This document shows positions 35,468-42,404 of a stretch of 42,404 nucleotides of DNA, in pieces. The position numbers and the translations under genes are program-made. Every line of letters begins with the position of its first letter. Position 1 is the stretch's first letter. The notes beneath the pieces were generated by a model. It worked only from the letters and a program-made list of their open reading frames with translations. It made no database searches and had not been told where the DNA came from. Origin of the DNA: Clostridia bacterium (GTDB taxonomy: Bacteria > Bacillota > Clostridia > Christensenellales > Borkfalkiaceae); the NCBI GenBank assembly GCA_017463425.1, contig JAFTPE010000035.1, positions 1 to 42,404 on the forward strand. The letters run 5' to 3'.

Positions 35468-36142
35468 ATGGAAAAAATGGTTAATGTATTTCTTTTCGGT
35501 AAACGTTATGAAGTGCCGGAAAGTTTGACGATTATGAAAGCGATGGAATACGCAGGCTATCAACTGGTAAGAGGTTGCGGTTGCAGAAACGGATTTTGCG
35601 GCGCTTGCGCTACTATTTATCGTATCAAAGGTCAACAAGAATTAAAAACTTGTCTTGCTTGTCAACAGCAGGTAGAAGAGGGTATGTATGTTGCGACATT
35701 GCCGTTCTTCCCCCTTGTAAAACAGGTGTACGACATCAATGAAATCAAACCTACGCAACAGATTATGATGCAGTTGTATCCCGAAATCTACGCGTGTATC
35801 GGTTGTAATGCTTGCACAAAGAGCTGCACGCAAGAACTCAACGTTATGCAATATATCGCTTACGCGCAACGCGGCGAATATGAAAAAGCGGCGGAGGAGA
35901 GCTTTGACTGCGTAATGTGCGGCGTATGTTCTTCCCGTTGTCCCGCTGGCATTTCTCATCCGCAGGTAGCGTTGTTGACCCGTAGACTTACGGGGAAATA
36001 TCTTGCGCCGAAAACCCAACACTTGATTAACAGAGTGGCGGAGATTGACGCTGGCGATTGTAAGGCGGCGTTGGAGGCGATAATGAATACGCCTTTGGAA
36101 GAACAGAAAAATCTGTACAACCACAGAGAAATCGAGAAATAA
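35468..36142 (+). CDS. frdB: Fumarate reductase-type Fe-S subunit (FrdB/TfrB-like)
   Basis: 224 residues. The N-terminal plant-type ferredoxin domain has CGCRNGFCGACATIY and the distal TCLACQ, binding [2Fe-2S]. The C-terminal domain has CIGCNACTKSC and CVMCGVCSSRCP, which look like two [4Fe-4S] sites. The [3Fe-4S] pattern of E. coli FrdB is not apparent. That cluster normally faces the quinone site, so its absence fits a soluble enzyme. It lies 12 bases after flxA and 11 bases before the flavoprotein. It probably bridges the Hdr/Flx clusters to the fumarate site. Confidence 0.83.
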   Translation: MEKMVNVFLFGKRYEVPESLTIMKAMEYAGYQLVRGCGCRNGFCGACATIYRIKGQQELKTCLACQQQVEEGMYVATLPFFPLVKQVYDINEIKPTQQIMMQLYPEIYACIGCNACTKSCTQELNVMQYIAYAQRGEYEKAAEESFDCVMCGVCSSRCPAGISHPQVALLTRRLTGKYLAPKTQHLINRVAEIDAGDCKAALEAIMNTPLEEQKNLYNHREIEK

Positions 36143-36153
36143 GGAGGCAGGAT

Positions 36154-37758
36154 ATGTATAATTATACAGAAGAACAACTTGAATATATGAAAAAAGTGGA
36201 AGCAAGCCGTGCCTCCCGTATTGAAAAATTACACGAACGTATGACGGCGGAAGAAAAAGACGCCGTTTTAGCAGAATTTCACCCCGATTATATCACTACT
36301 GCGTATGAAGAATTGAAAGTAGGGAAAAATAAAGGTGGAAAGGTGTTGCATGAATTGGCAGATTTGTTGCAAGGTCATTCGCGTATTTTGAATATGGATA
36401 TCGACCTTAACAAAATCGATTACGACGTGGACGTTTTGGTAATCGGTGGCGGTGGCGCGGGGTCGTCTGCAGCAATCGAGGCACATGAACGCGGCGCAAA
36501 CGTTATGATTGCAACCAAACTCCGTTTGGGTGATGCTAATACGGCAATGGCGGAAGGCGGTATTCAGGCTGCGGATAAACCCAACGATAGCCCTGCAACC
36601 CATTATTTGGACGCTCTCGGTGGCGGACATTTCAAAAATAAACCCGAACTTTTATACAAGCTCGTAAACGAAGCGCCTGAGGCGATTTTGTGGCTTAACA
36701 ATCTTGGCGTTATGTTTGATAAAGAACCCGATGGTACGATGGTAACGACGCATGGTGGCGGTACTTCTAGAAAGCGTATGCACGCTTGTCGCGACTATTC
36801 GGGTTCGGAAATAATGAGAACGCTCCGCGATGAAGTGTTTAACCGTGGTATTACTGTAGTGGATTTTACGGCTGCAATCGAACTCATTAAAGACACGGAC
36901 GGCAAAATTGCAGGTGCGGTGCTTATGAATATGGAAACGAAAGAAATTTTGATTGCAAGGGCAAAGACGGTTGTTATCGCAACGGGCGGCGCAGGAAGAT
37001 TGCATTATCAAGGTTTCCCCACGTCAAACCATTACGGCGCAACGGCTGACGGACTCGTTTTGGCATACAGAGCAGGCGCAAAATTGCTCTATCCCGAAAC
37101 GTTGCAATACCATCCCACGGGCGCGGCAGAGCCTACGCAAATTTATGGGGCTTTGGTTACGGAAAAAGTGCGTTCGCTTGGTGCGCAGCTCGTTAATAAA
37201 GACGGCGAAGCGTTCGTATATTCGTTGGAAACGCGCGACGTTACCGCATCTTCCATTATTCGCGAATGTAGACAAAGAGGCAACGGTATTAAAACGACGG
37301 ATGGCGAGGGCGTTTGGTTGGATACGCCGCTTATCGATATTTTAAACGGCGAAGGTACGATTGAAAAACGTATTCCCGCAATGCTTCGTATGTTTGGAAA
37401 ATACGGTATTGATATTAGAAAAGAACCGATTTTGATTTATCCGACGTTGCATTATCAAAACGGCGGTATCGATATCGGCGCAAATGGTATGACTTGCGTA
37501 GAAAATCTTTACGTTGCAGGTGAGGCTGTTGGCGGTATTCACGGTACGAACCGTCTGATGGGGAATTCGTTGCTCGATATTATCGTGTTCGGTAGAAACG
37601 CAGGTCAGCAAGCTGGTGAAAAGTATAAGAGCGTAGAATTGAAAGAATTGACCCTCGACCACGTAAAAGATTTTGAAAAGGAATTGGCTGAGGCAGGCAT
37701 TTCTTCAGAAACGGCTTCTCCAAAACTTCTTCCCGATTATAGAAGACAAGCAAATTAA
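36154..37758 (+). CDS. frdA: Fumarate reductase-type flavoprotein (FrdA/TfrA-like)
   Basis: 534 residues. Residues 1-90 are a charged, helical extension absent from classical FrdA. The FAD loop GGGGAGSSAA begins at residue 98. DANTAMAEGG has N129 where SdhA/FrdA have the His that binds FAD covalently, so the flavin is probably non-covalent. Substrate and catalytic motifs are kept: HGGGTSRKRMHACRD, LQYHPTG, LETRDVTAS with the proton-shuttle Arg, and HGTNRLMGNSLLDIIVFG. It reduces fumarate to succinate. L-aspartate oxidase is the main alternative, but the FrdB-like partner and the fumarase upstream argue against it. No membrane-anchor gene follows. Confidence 0.85.
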   Translation: MYNYTEEQLEYMKKVEASRASRIEKLHERMTAEEKDAVLAEFHPDYITTAYEELKVGKNKGGKVLHELADLLQGHSRILNMDIDLNKIDYDVDVLVIGGGGAGSSAAIEAHERGANVMIATKLRLGDANTAMAEGGIQAADKPNDSPATHYLDALGGGHFKNKPELLYKLVNEAPEAILWLNNLGVMFDKEPDGTMVTTHGGGTSRKRMHACRDYSGSEIMRTLRDEVFNRGITVVDFTAAIELIKDTDGKIAGAVLMNMETKEILIARAKTVVIATGGAGRLHYQGFPTSNHYGATADGLVLAYRAGAKLLYPETLQYHPTGAAEPTQIYGALVTEKVRSLGAQLVNKDGEAFVYSLETRDVTASSIIRECRQRGNGIKTTDGEGVWLDTPLIDILNGEGTIEKRIPAMLRMFGKYGIDIRKEPILIYPTLHYQNGGIDIGANGMTCVENLYVAGEAVGGIHGTNRLMGNSLLDIIVFGRNAGQQAGEKYKSVELKELTLDHVKDFEKELAEAGISSETASPKLLPDYRRQAN

Positions 37759-37783
37759 AAAGCAAAAAGGGGCTTGATGAAAT

Positions 37784-37812
37784 GAAACGGAGCGCGCATT
37801 TTCGCGCGTTTC
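37784..37812 (+). promoter_or_regulatory. Hairpin between frdA and the exporter
   Basis: GAAAC (37784-37788) and GCGCG (37792-37796) pair with CGCGC (37803-37807) and GTTTC (37808-37812), with a 3-base bulge and a 6-base loop. There is no T-run, so it is more likely a processing or stabilising element in the operon mRNA than a terminator. AAGGAG follows before the next ATG. Confidence 0.5.
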
Positions 37813-37836
37813 GTAGATACATAAGGAGTTTTTGAA

Positions 37837-39192
37837 ATGGAAAAATCTAACAAAAACAGCAAGAAATGGCTGTGGCTTACCATAGCGCTTGTGGTTGTTG
37901 CGGCTGTTGCTGTCTGGTGCGTTATCAACGCAAATAATGCGAACGGGGTTACGAGTACTTTTAAATTTAGTTCGACGTTCGTTATGTTTACTTTAATGTT
38001 TTTAATTTTGGGGTTGGGCTATTTATTGGGCAGCGTCAACATTAAAGGAGTTTCTCTTGGGACGGCAGGCGTATTCCTCGTTGCGATTTTGTTCGGATGG
38101 TTGTGTACGCTTGATTTTAAAGACGTACCTTTGCTTGGCGCTTTTTATATGGAAAGCACGGCAGCAAAAGTTGTTCAAAACTTAAAAGGTCCTGTACAAA
38201 ATATCGGTTTGATTTTGTTCGTAGGGTCGGTTGGATTTATTGCTGGGCCTAATTTCTTTAAAAATCTTGCGAAGAATTTTAAAACGTATATTTTATTGGG
38301 CGCGGTAATTATTTTATCGGGAACGCTCGTTGCGGTGCTTTGTTCGCTTTTGACAAGCTATGGTCCTGAATATTGGGCAGGTATTTTGTCGGGTGCGCTT
38401 ACTTCCACTCCTGGTTTTTCTGCGGCGCAGGACGCGGCTACGCAAAATTTGCCTTTGATAACCCTTGGACACGCAATTGCGTATCCGTTTGGGGTAGTTG
38501 GCGTTGTTTTGTTTGTGCAGTTGCTCCCTAAATTTTTAAAAGCGGATATGGCGAAAGAAAGGGAGCTTTTAAAACTTGGCGGAACGGAAGAATCGAGGGA
38601 TTATTCCAAATACTTTAAATGCGAAGATTTTGGGTTTATGCCGTTTGCGCTTGCGATTATTGCAGGTTTATTATTGGGTTCGATCAATATCCCCTTGACG
38701 GGCGCAGGTTACTCAGGACCTTGTTTCTCGCTTGGTACGACGGGCGGTGTATTGATTATGTGCTTGGTGTTCGGGCATTTTGGACATTTTGGGAAATTGT
38801 CGTTGGAAGTTGCGTCTGGGACGTTGAAAGTGCTTAGAGAATTTGGTTTGGCATTGTTCTTAATCGGCGCAGGTTTTGAAGGCGGCGTGGCTTTGGTTGA
38901 AGAAATTTCCAAAGCAGGAGGTGCAGGAATCGTCGTATGGGGATTCTTTGGTGGCGCAGTGATGACCGTTGTTCCTATGATTGTAGGGCTTGTCATTGGT
39001 AAATACGTATTAAAATTGCCTTTGTTGAACAATTTGGGTTCGATTACGGGTGGTATGACTAGTACGCCAGCGCTTGGCACGTTGATTTCTACGGCAGAAA
39101 CGGATGACGTTGCATCTGCGTATGCGTCCACGTATCCGATAGCATTGATTTTAATCGTATTGGCGTCGCAGCTGATGATTACTTTGATGTAA
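37837..39192 (+). CDS. AspT/YidE-family transporter, candidate succinate exporter
   Basis: 451 residues with about ten to twelve membrane segments in two related halves. Each half carries the family repeat signature: GALTSTPGFSAAQDA near residue 190 and GGMTSTPALGTL near residue 409. The RCK/TrkA-C domains usual between the halves are missing; only a short charged loop (KADMAKERELLKLGG) is there. The AspT family includes aspartate:alanine exchangers and SucE1, a succinate exporter of Corynebacterium. Position at the end of an operon making succinate points to succinate or dicarboxylate export, by inference. Confidence 0.82.
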   Translation: MEKSNKNSKKWLWLTIALVVVAAVAVWCVINANNANGVTSTFKFSSTFVMFTLMFLILGLGYLLGSVNIKGVSLGTAGVFLVAILFGWLCTLDFKDVPLLGAFYMESTAAKVVQNLKGPVQNIGLILFVGSVGFIAGPNFFKNLAKNFKTYILLGAVIILSGTLVAVLCSLLTSYGPEYWAGILSGALTSTPGFSAAQDAATQNLPLITLGHAIAYPFGVVGVVLFVQLLPKFLKADMAKERELLKLGGTEESRDYSKYFKCEDFGFMPFALAIIAGLLLGSINIPLTGAGYSGPCFSLGTTGGVLIMCLVFGHFGHFGKLSLEVASGTLKVLREFGLALFLIGAGFEGGVALVEEISKAGGAGIVVWGFFGGAVMTVVPMIVGLVIGKYVLKLPLLNNLGSITGGMTSTPALGTLISTAETDDVASAYASTYPIALILIVLASQLMITLM

Positions 39193-39204
39193 GAATTAAA
39201 AAAT

Positions 39205-39242
39205 AAAATCCTCGTTGCTTGAAAAAGAGCAGCGAGGATTTT
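39205..39242 (+). terminator. Intrinsic terminator of the reductive operon
   Basis: A 15-bp stem (39205-39219 with 39228-39242, one G-U pair) and an 8-base loop, with A4 and T4 at its base. It lies 12 bases after the stop. Confidence 0.88.
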
Positions 39243-39263
39243 AAAAAAACAAGGTAAAAACAG

Positions 39264-39292
39264 TTGCTTTTTTAAAAGGAATGGTATATAAT
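39264..39292 (+). promoter_or_regulatory. Promoter of tRNA-Ser
   Basis: TTGCTT (39264-39269), 17-base spacer, TATAAT (39287-39292), 12 bases before the mature tRNA start. Confidence 0.75.
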
Positions 39293-39304
39293 ATAAAGGC
39301 TGTT

Positions 39305-39394
39305 GCAGAGATGGCGGAGTGGTCGAACGCGCACGATTCGAAATCGTGTGATGCGGGAACGTATCCAAGGGTTCAAATCCCTTTCTCTGCGCCA
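39305..39394 (+). tRNA. tRNA-Ser (anticodon CGA)
   Basis: The acceptor GCAGAGA (39305-39311) pairs with TCTCTGC (39384-39390), followed by discriminator G and encoded CCA. The anticodon arm is CACGA-TTCGAAA-TCGTG, with CGA at 39339-39341 reading UCG. A long variable arm (TGATGCGGGAACGTATC) typical of tRNA-Ser precedes the T arm with GGTTCAAATCC. Confidence 0.96.
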
Positions 39395-39402
39395 AATATT
39401 CA

Positions 39403-39429
39403 AAAAACCCTGTATAAAACAGGGTTTTT
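39403..39429 (+). terminator. Intrinsic terminator of tRNA-Ser
   Basis: AAAAACCCTG (39403-39412), loop TATAAAA, CAGGGTTTTT (39420-39429). Confidence 0.88.
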
Positions 39430-39519
39430 CTTTGTTTTTTATGTATAATAGTATAGAGTATGCAATAAATTTCCGTTTTATTCTTGATTTTTGGACAGTA
39501 ATTTGGACAGAAAAACGTT

Positions 39520-40305
39520 TTAATATTTGAATTTTTCGCCTTCTTTCAATAGATATTCATCGGAAAGATCGGTATAAGCATTTCCAAGAACTCCAAGCGA
39601 ATGTCCAACAAACTCGTCACGTGCAGCATCCGATATATTACATTCTTTGCATCGGGTATAAAATGTTGTTCGTAAGTCGTAAAGGATATGATTAGGGAAA
39701 ACGGTTTTGAATTGTTTACGCATCGTAAGAAGTGTAGGAAATTGTAATTGCACCACGTCTTGCAAATAAGGTGCAAGCATAGGTGTAATAGGGATGCGTT
39801 TATATTCCAATTTTTTGTTTTTTCGTTTGGAATTGACGGCTATAACAAAGTCGCCTTCAATTTTTGTTGTTTCATATTCGTTTGGACGAAGACCTGTATA
39901 TAAAATCACGGCAAACAAGGTTTCGTATTTCGTCCTTTTAAAATATTCAAGTAATTGTTTTTCTTCTTCTTTTGTAAGCGCCTTGCCATGTTTACCTTCG
40001 TGTTGTGTTTTAACGACAATAGATAAAGGGTTATATCTAATCACACCATGCAGAAGAGCACCTTTAAAAATGATTGAAAGCAGGCTAAACACTTCAGTGG
40101 CGGTTTTGCCTTTCCCTTTATTATTTAAAGTGTCAATCAATGCTTGGCAATCCGCAGGGGTAATGCTTTCGAGTGATTTTTTCCCAAAGATAGGTTTAAT
40201 GTGATTTTTATAGCGATATAAATCATTTTTGTATGTAAGTTCAGCAATTTTAGGTTTACGAAATTTTTCAAAGTAAGTTCGTTCAAATCGTATATTGATT
40301 TTTCG
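39520..40305 (-). pseudogene. Tyrosine integrase, 5'-truncated
   Basis: The frame on the minus strand is open for 262 codons from a TAG (40306-40308) to the stop at 39520. The first usable start (TTG at 40140) lies mid-domain. Upstream residues continue as integrase (for example IKPIFGKKSLESITPADCQALID, the core-binding domain), so the real N-terminus is lost. The catalytic domain has TGLRPNE with the first Arg, YDLRTTF (the HxxR box with Tyr for His), VGHSLG and a candidate nucleophile Tyr in NAYTDLSDEYL. Full-length relatives are about 350-400 residues. It ends 126 bases after a tRNA-Ser gene, a typical target for such enzymes. Probably inactive. Confidence 0.78.
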
Positions 40306-40920
40306 CTACACGCATTTTCTTTACCTGAAGAGTGGCATCCTGAAAATTATAAAACGGTTTTTCAAATTTTTGAGGTAACCTTGAAGAGTAAAACAGGGGC
40401 ACGAGTGCGCTACGGAATATTTAGTATGTTATTGTACAGCTTCGGTTATTCTGCGTCTAGAAGCTTTGTTTCCGTTGCGTTGAGTACACTTATGGCGTAT
40501 ACAATGTCAAAATACAAGTTTTTCGGGAAGGATTTCTTATATGCGCTTGGTATTTTTGTAATGATTACGCCTGTTATCGGCTCTATGCCGTCTGCAATGC
40601 AGATGAAAAAAGCGTTGGGGATATACAACAATATGACTCTTACCGTTTTAACCTGTAATGCGGTGGCGTTTTCAGGTCTGCATTTCTTATTGCTCTACGG
40701 TGCGTTTAAGAGTATGCCTTGGGCATACGCGGAATCGGCGTTTATTGACGGGGCTGGGCATTGGACGGTTTTTTTGAAGATTATGTTGCCTATGATTTTA
40801 CCCACCTGCACCGTGTTATATGTTTTGGAATTTATAAGCACGTGGAACGCTTACGAGGGGTTCCTTGTCTGGTTGCCTAGTTATCCGAGCTTATCTTTGG
40901 GATTGATTTTATTCCAATAA
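40291..40920 (+). pseudogene. Sugar ABC transporter permease, truncated at both ends
   Basis: The frame has permease sequence from about 40291 (SYIDFSLHAFSLPEEWHPENYKTVFQ) with no start codon supported by a ribosome site. The first membrane segment of MalG-type permeases is missing. GSMPSAMQMKKALGIYNNM and the EAA-type loop ESAFIDGAGHWTVFLKIMLPMILP region (contact to the ATPase) identify the carbohydrate uptake family seen beside rhamnosidase or uronate genes. The protein stops at PSLSLGLILFQ, where relatives go on for about 50 residues. One extra base before 40919 shifts the frame, since the next frame continues NHSTSIINDD as relatives do. It is non-functional as read. Confidence 0.75.
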
Positions 40921-41365
40921 TCATTCAACATCTATTATAAACGACGACAAAGTTTTGCTTGAGCTTTTAAAAGAAATCGGTGATGATTGTCTTAGGGATA
41001 AACATGTGCGTCGTGTGCCGATCACATTCGACGATTTTGTAAACGGGTATGAAAGTATCATAAGTACGTTGCCTATGAAAATAGGACCTATATCAAGCGT
41101 GCGAATTTCAAGTGGTAAAATTACAAAAGAAAAGAAAACCTTTTTTATTATGCAAACAGAAGAGGAAATTGTTCCCGAAAAGTTGAATATCTATCTGAAT
41201 GGTGTCAAAGCAAAGTATATCGTCGAACATAAAGAAGATTCGAATATAGTGAAAGGGCACGTATATTCCTTTAAGGCTACCTTGCAAACGGAAAGTCAAA
41301 TCGGCATAGAGATTTGCGCCGAAACGCCTTTCGTGATGACATATGCGGAAATATTGGTTGAATAA
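40919..41365 (+). pseudogene. Orphan C-terminal fragment, family not recognised
   Basis: Open from the permease end to the stop at 41363-41365. A TTG at 40955 is the only early start and has no ribosome site. The first 10-12 residues look like permease. The rest (KEIGDDCLRDKHVRRVPITFDDFVNGYES, then a probable beta-sandwich of about 90 residues ending TYAEILVE) belongs to something else. The tail could be the end of a carbohydrate-active protein, but I do not recognise it. It looks like a deletion joint between two genes. Confidence 0.5.
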
Positions 41366-41394
41366 TGCTAAAAAGGAAATAAGGGAACTAAAAA

Positions 41395-42075
41395 ATGCTT
41401 AACAGAGAAGAAATTATCAAAGACGTTGAAAAGAATAAGATTATCGTTATTATGCGCGGTTTTACGCAAGAACAATTAATTAATACGGTAGAAGCAATGT
41501 GGAAAGGCGGAATTCGTCTTGTGGAAGTGACATATGATCAAAGCGGAAGAGTAAGTGATGAAACTACGGCAAGCAATATTCAGGCTTTAAGTAAACGGTT
41601 CGCAGGAAGAGTGCGTGTAGGTGCAGGTACGGTGTTAACGGAACGGCAGGTTGAACTTGCTTATAAGGCAGGGGCAGAGTTTATAATATCGCCGGATTGC
41701 TATGAGAAGGTTATACGAAAAACGCGCGAACTTGGAATGGTGTCGATGCCAGGCGCTTTTACGCCTACAGAAGTGGCTAATGCCTATCGCTACGGAGCGG
41801 ATTTTGTAAAATTATTTCCAAACTCGGAAGTAAAAATTTCTTATTTAAAAGCATTAACCGCACCTTTATCACATATTAAATTTTTGTCCGTGGGGGGTGT
41901 GAATGCAGAGAATATGTTGGAGTATTTTGCTGCAGGGGCAAAAGGAATAGGCGTTGGCACGGGAATTTTAGATGAAAGAGTCGTTGCTCGGGGTGATTAC
42001 AAAGAAATAACCCGTCGTGCACAACTTTTTACGGAAAAAATAGACTGCTTAGTAAAGTGCGAGAAGGGAAATTAA
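41395..42075 (+). CDS. eda: 2-keto-3-deoxy-6-phosphogluconate aldolase
   Basis: 226 residues, a complete class I aldolase of the KDPG/KHG family. VIMRGFTQEQ is at the N-terminus. The catalytic Glu is in RLVEVTYD. GAGTVLTERQVE and FIISPDCYEKV follow. The Schiff-base Lys is in ADFVKLFPNSE, and the phosphate loop is in SVGGVNAENM and GIGVGTG. It splits KDPG to pyruvate and glyceraldehyde 3-phosphate in hexuronate or Entner-Doudoroff pathways. AAAAGGAAATAAGGG precedes the ATG. It is the only intact gene in the scarred region, next to sugar-uptake remnants. Confidence 0.93.
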   Translation: MLNREEIIKDVEKNKIIVIMRGFTQEQLINTVEAMWKGGIRLVEVTYDQSGRVSDETTASNIQALSKRFAGRVRVGAGTVLTERQVELAYKAGAEFIISPDCYEKVIRKTRELGMVSMPGAFTPTEVANAYRYGADFVKLFPNSEVKISYLKALTAPLSHIKFLSVGGVNAENMLEYFAAGAKGIGVGTGILDERVVARGDYKEITRRAQLFTEKIDCLVKCEKGN

Positions 42076-42076
42076 A

Positions 42077-42202
42077 GAAATAGCGTACATTGAAATAAAT
42101 ATACCTAAATTAAAAAGGGTTATTTCGCCTCGCGCAAGTATTGATACGCCAAATGGAAAACTTACGGTAAGGTGTATAAAGAAAAAGGATAGATATATGT
42201 AA
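42077..42202 (+). pseudogene. Short C-terminal fragment, rhamnosidase-like
   Basis: A 41-codon frame ending at TAA 42200-42202 reads as a coherent beta-strand tail (IPKLKRVISPRASIDTPNG, then KLTVRC). The pattern ASIDTPNGKLTV resembles the C-terminal domain of alpha-L-rhamnosidases (A.ASVETPYGRVEV type). There is no start codon and no upstream domain. The identification rests on a short match from memory. The next 195 bases to the window end show no gene. Confidence 0.35.
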
Positions 42203-42397
42203 AGATTTCCACTCTCTCCGAAGTAATAGGTACAGTAACGTATAAAGAGTAAACTTTTGATTTGGCTTCGAATTTTGTTTTAAGGGTTTAAAATCATTTG
42301 AATTTTGGACGGTACTTTCGAACTTTATAATCGGCGTAGTCAACGGATAGAAAAATAAGTAAAAACAAAATATTATATTTTTAAGGTAGGTAAAAAA

Positions 42398-42404
42398 ATG
42401 GAGA
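42398..42404 (+). CDS. Start of a gene cut by the window end
   Basis: ATG at 42398, 7 bases after AAGGTAGG (42383-42390). Only two codons are visible, so the product cannot be named. Confidence 0.4.

Noticed and set aside
36154-37758. L-aspartate oxidase (nadB) reading of the flavoprotein
   Set aside because: The missing covalent His and the NTAMAEGG motif fit NadB too, but the FrdB-like partner, the fumarase upstream and the absence of nadA or nadC favour fumarate reductase.
42110-42343. 77-codon minus-strand frame near the right edge
   Set aside because: No ribosome site or motif. It overlaps the rhamnosidase-like fragment on the other strand.
1-42404. CRISPR array, rRNA genes or complete prophage
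   Set aside because: No regularly spaced repeat-spacer run, no rRNA motif and no phage structural genes were seen. The only mobile-element gene is the broken integrase.

Overview
The window looks like a chromosome segment of an anaerobic, low-to-mid GC Firmicute (Clostridia-like). The reasons are TTGACA/TATAAT promoters with 17-bp spacing, strong AGGAGG-type ribosome sites, a WhiA gene, a Re-type citrate synthase in place of the usual citrate synthase, and a soluble Flx-Hdr electron-transfer cluster. Almost all genes are on the plus strand and sit in tight operons that end in clear intrinsic terminators. The species cannot be named from the sequence alone.

Layout: (1) 1-1062: the end of an unrecognised gene, a terminator, and a 0.4-kb gene-free stretch with three kinds of dispersed intergenic repeat. 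(2) 1063-4512: a LysR regulator divergent from a yggS, membrane cysteine peptidase and short-chain dehydrogenase operon. (3) 4647-9193: Re-citrate synthase, aconitase and isocitrate dehydrogenase, the oxidative branch from oxaloacetate to 2-oxoglutarate. (4) 9308-16726: two membrane proteins, the second running in frame into phosphoglucomutase, then an SGNH esterase, a ROK-type kinase and nagA. (5) 16951-24403: murB, a PHP phosphoesterase, whiA, dnaE and pfkA, followed by a fruK-like kinase. (6) 25.53-25.77 kb: a probable structured non-coding RNA, then a small DUF308-like membrane protein. (7) 26576-39192: an LDH-fold malate dehydrogenase candidate, fumarase, hdrBCA, flxDCBA, a fumarate-reductase-type Fe-S protein and flavoprotein, and an AspT-family exporter. 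(8) 39305-39394: tRNA-Ser(CGA). (9) 39520 to the end: a broken integrase, a broken sugar ABC permease, orphan fragments, an intact KDPG aldolase and the start of one more gene.

The main biological story is a split (horseshoe) TCA pathway encoded in one window. One operon runs oxaloacetate to 2-oxoglutarate for glutamate synthesis. The other runs oxaloacetate to malate, fumarate and succinate, with a predicted succinate exporter last. The fumarate reductase has no membrane anchor. It sits in the same gene string as a complete Flx-Hdr set, a class known to oxidise NADH and proposed to bifurcate electrons. I infer a soluble, possibly ferredoxin-reducing, NADH-dependent fumarate reductase. This is the most interesting candidate system here.

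Other points of note are an in-frame membrane protein/phosphoglucomutase fusion that depends on a seven-A run, an arginine at the substrate-specificity position of the lactate/malate dehydrogenase, and a scarred island next to tRNA-Ser where two 5'-truncated genes meet head to head.
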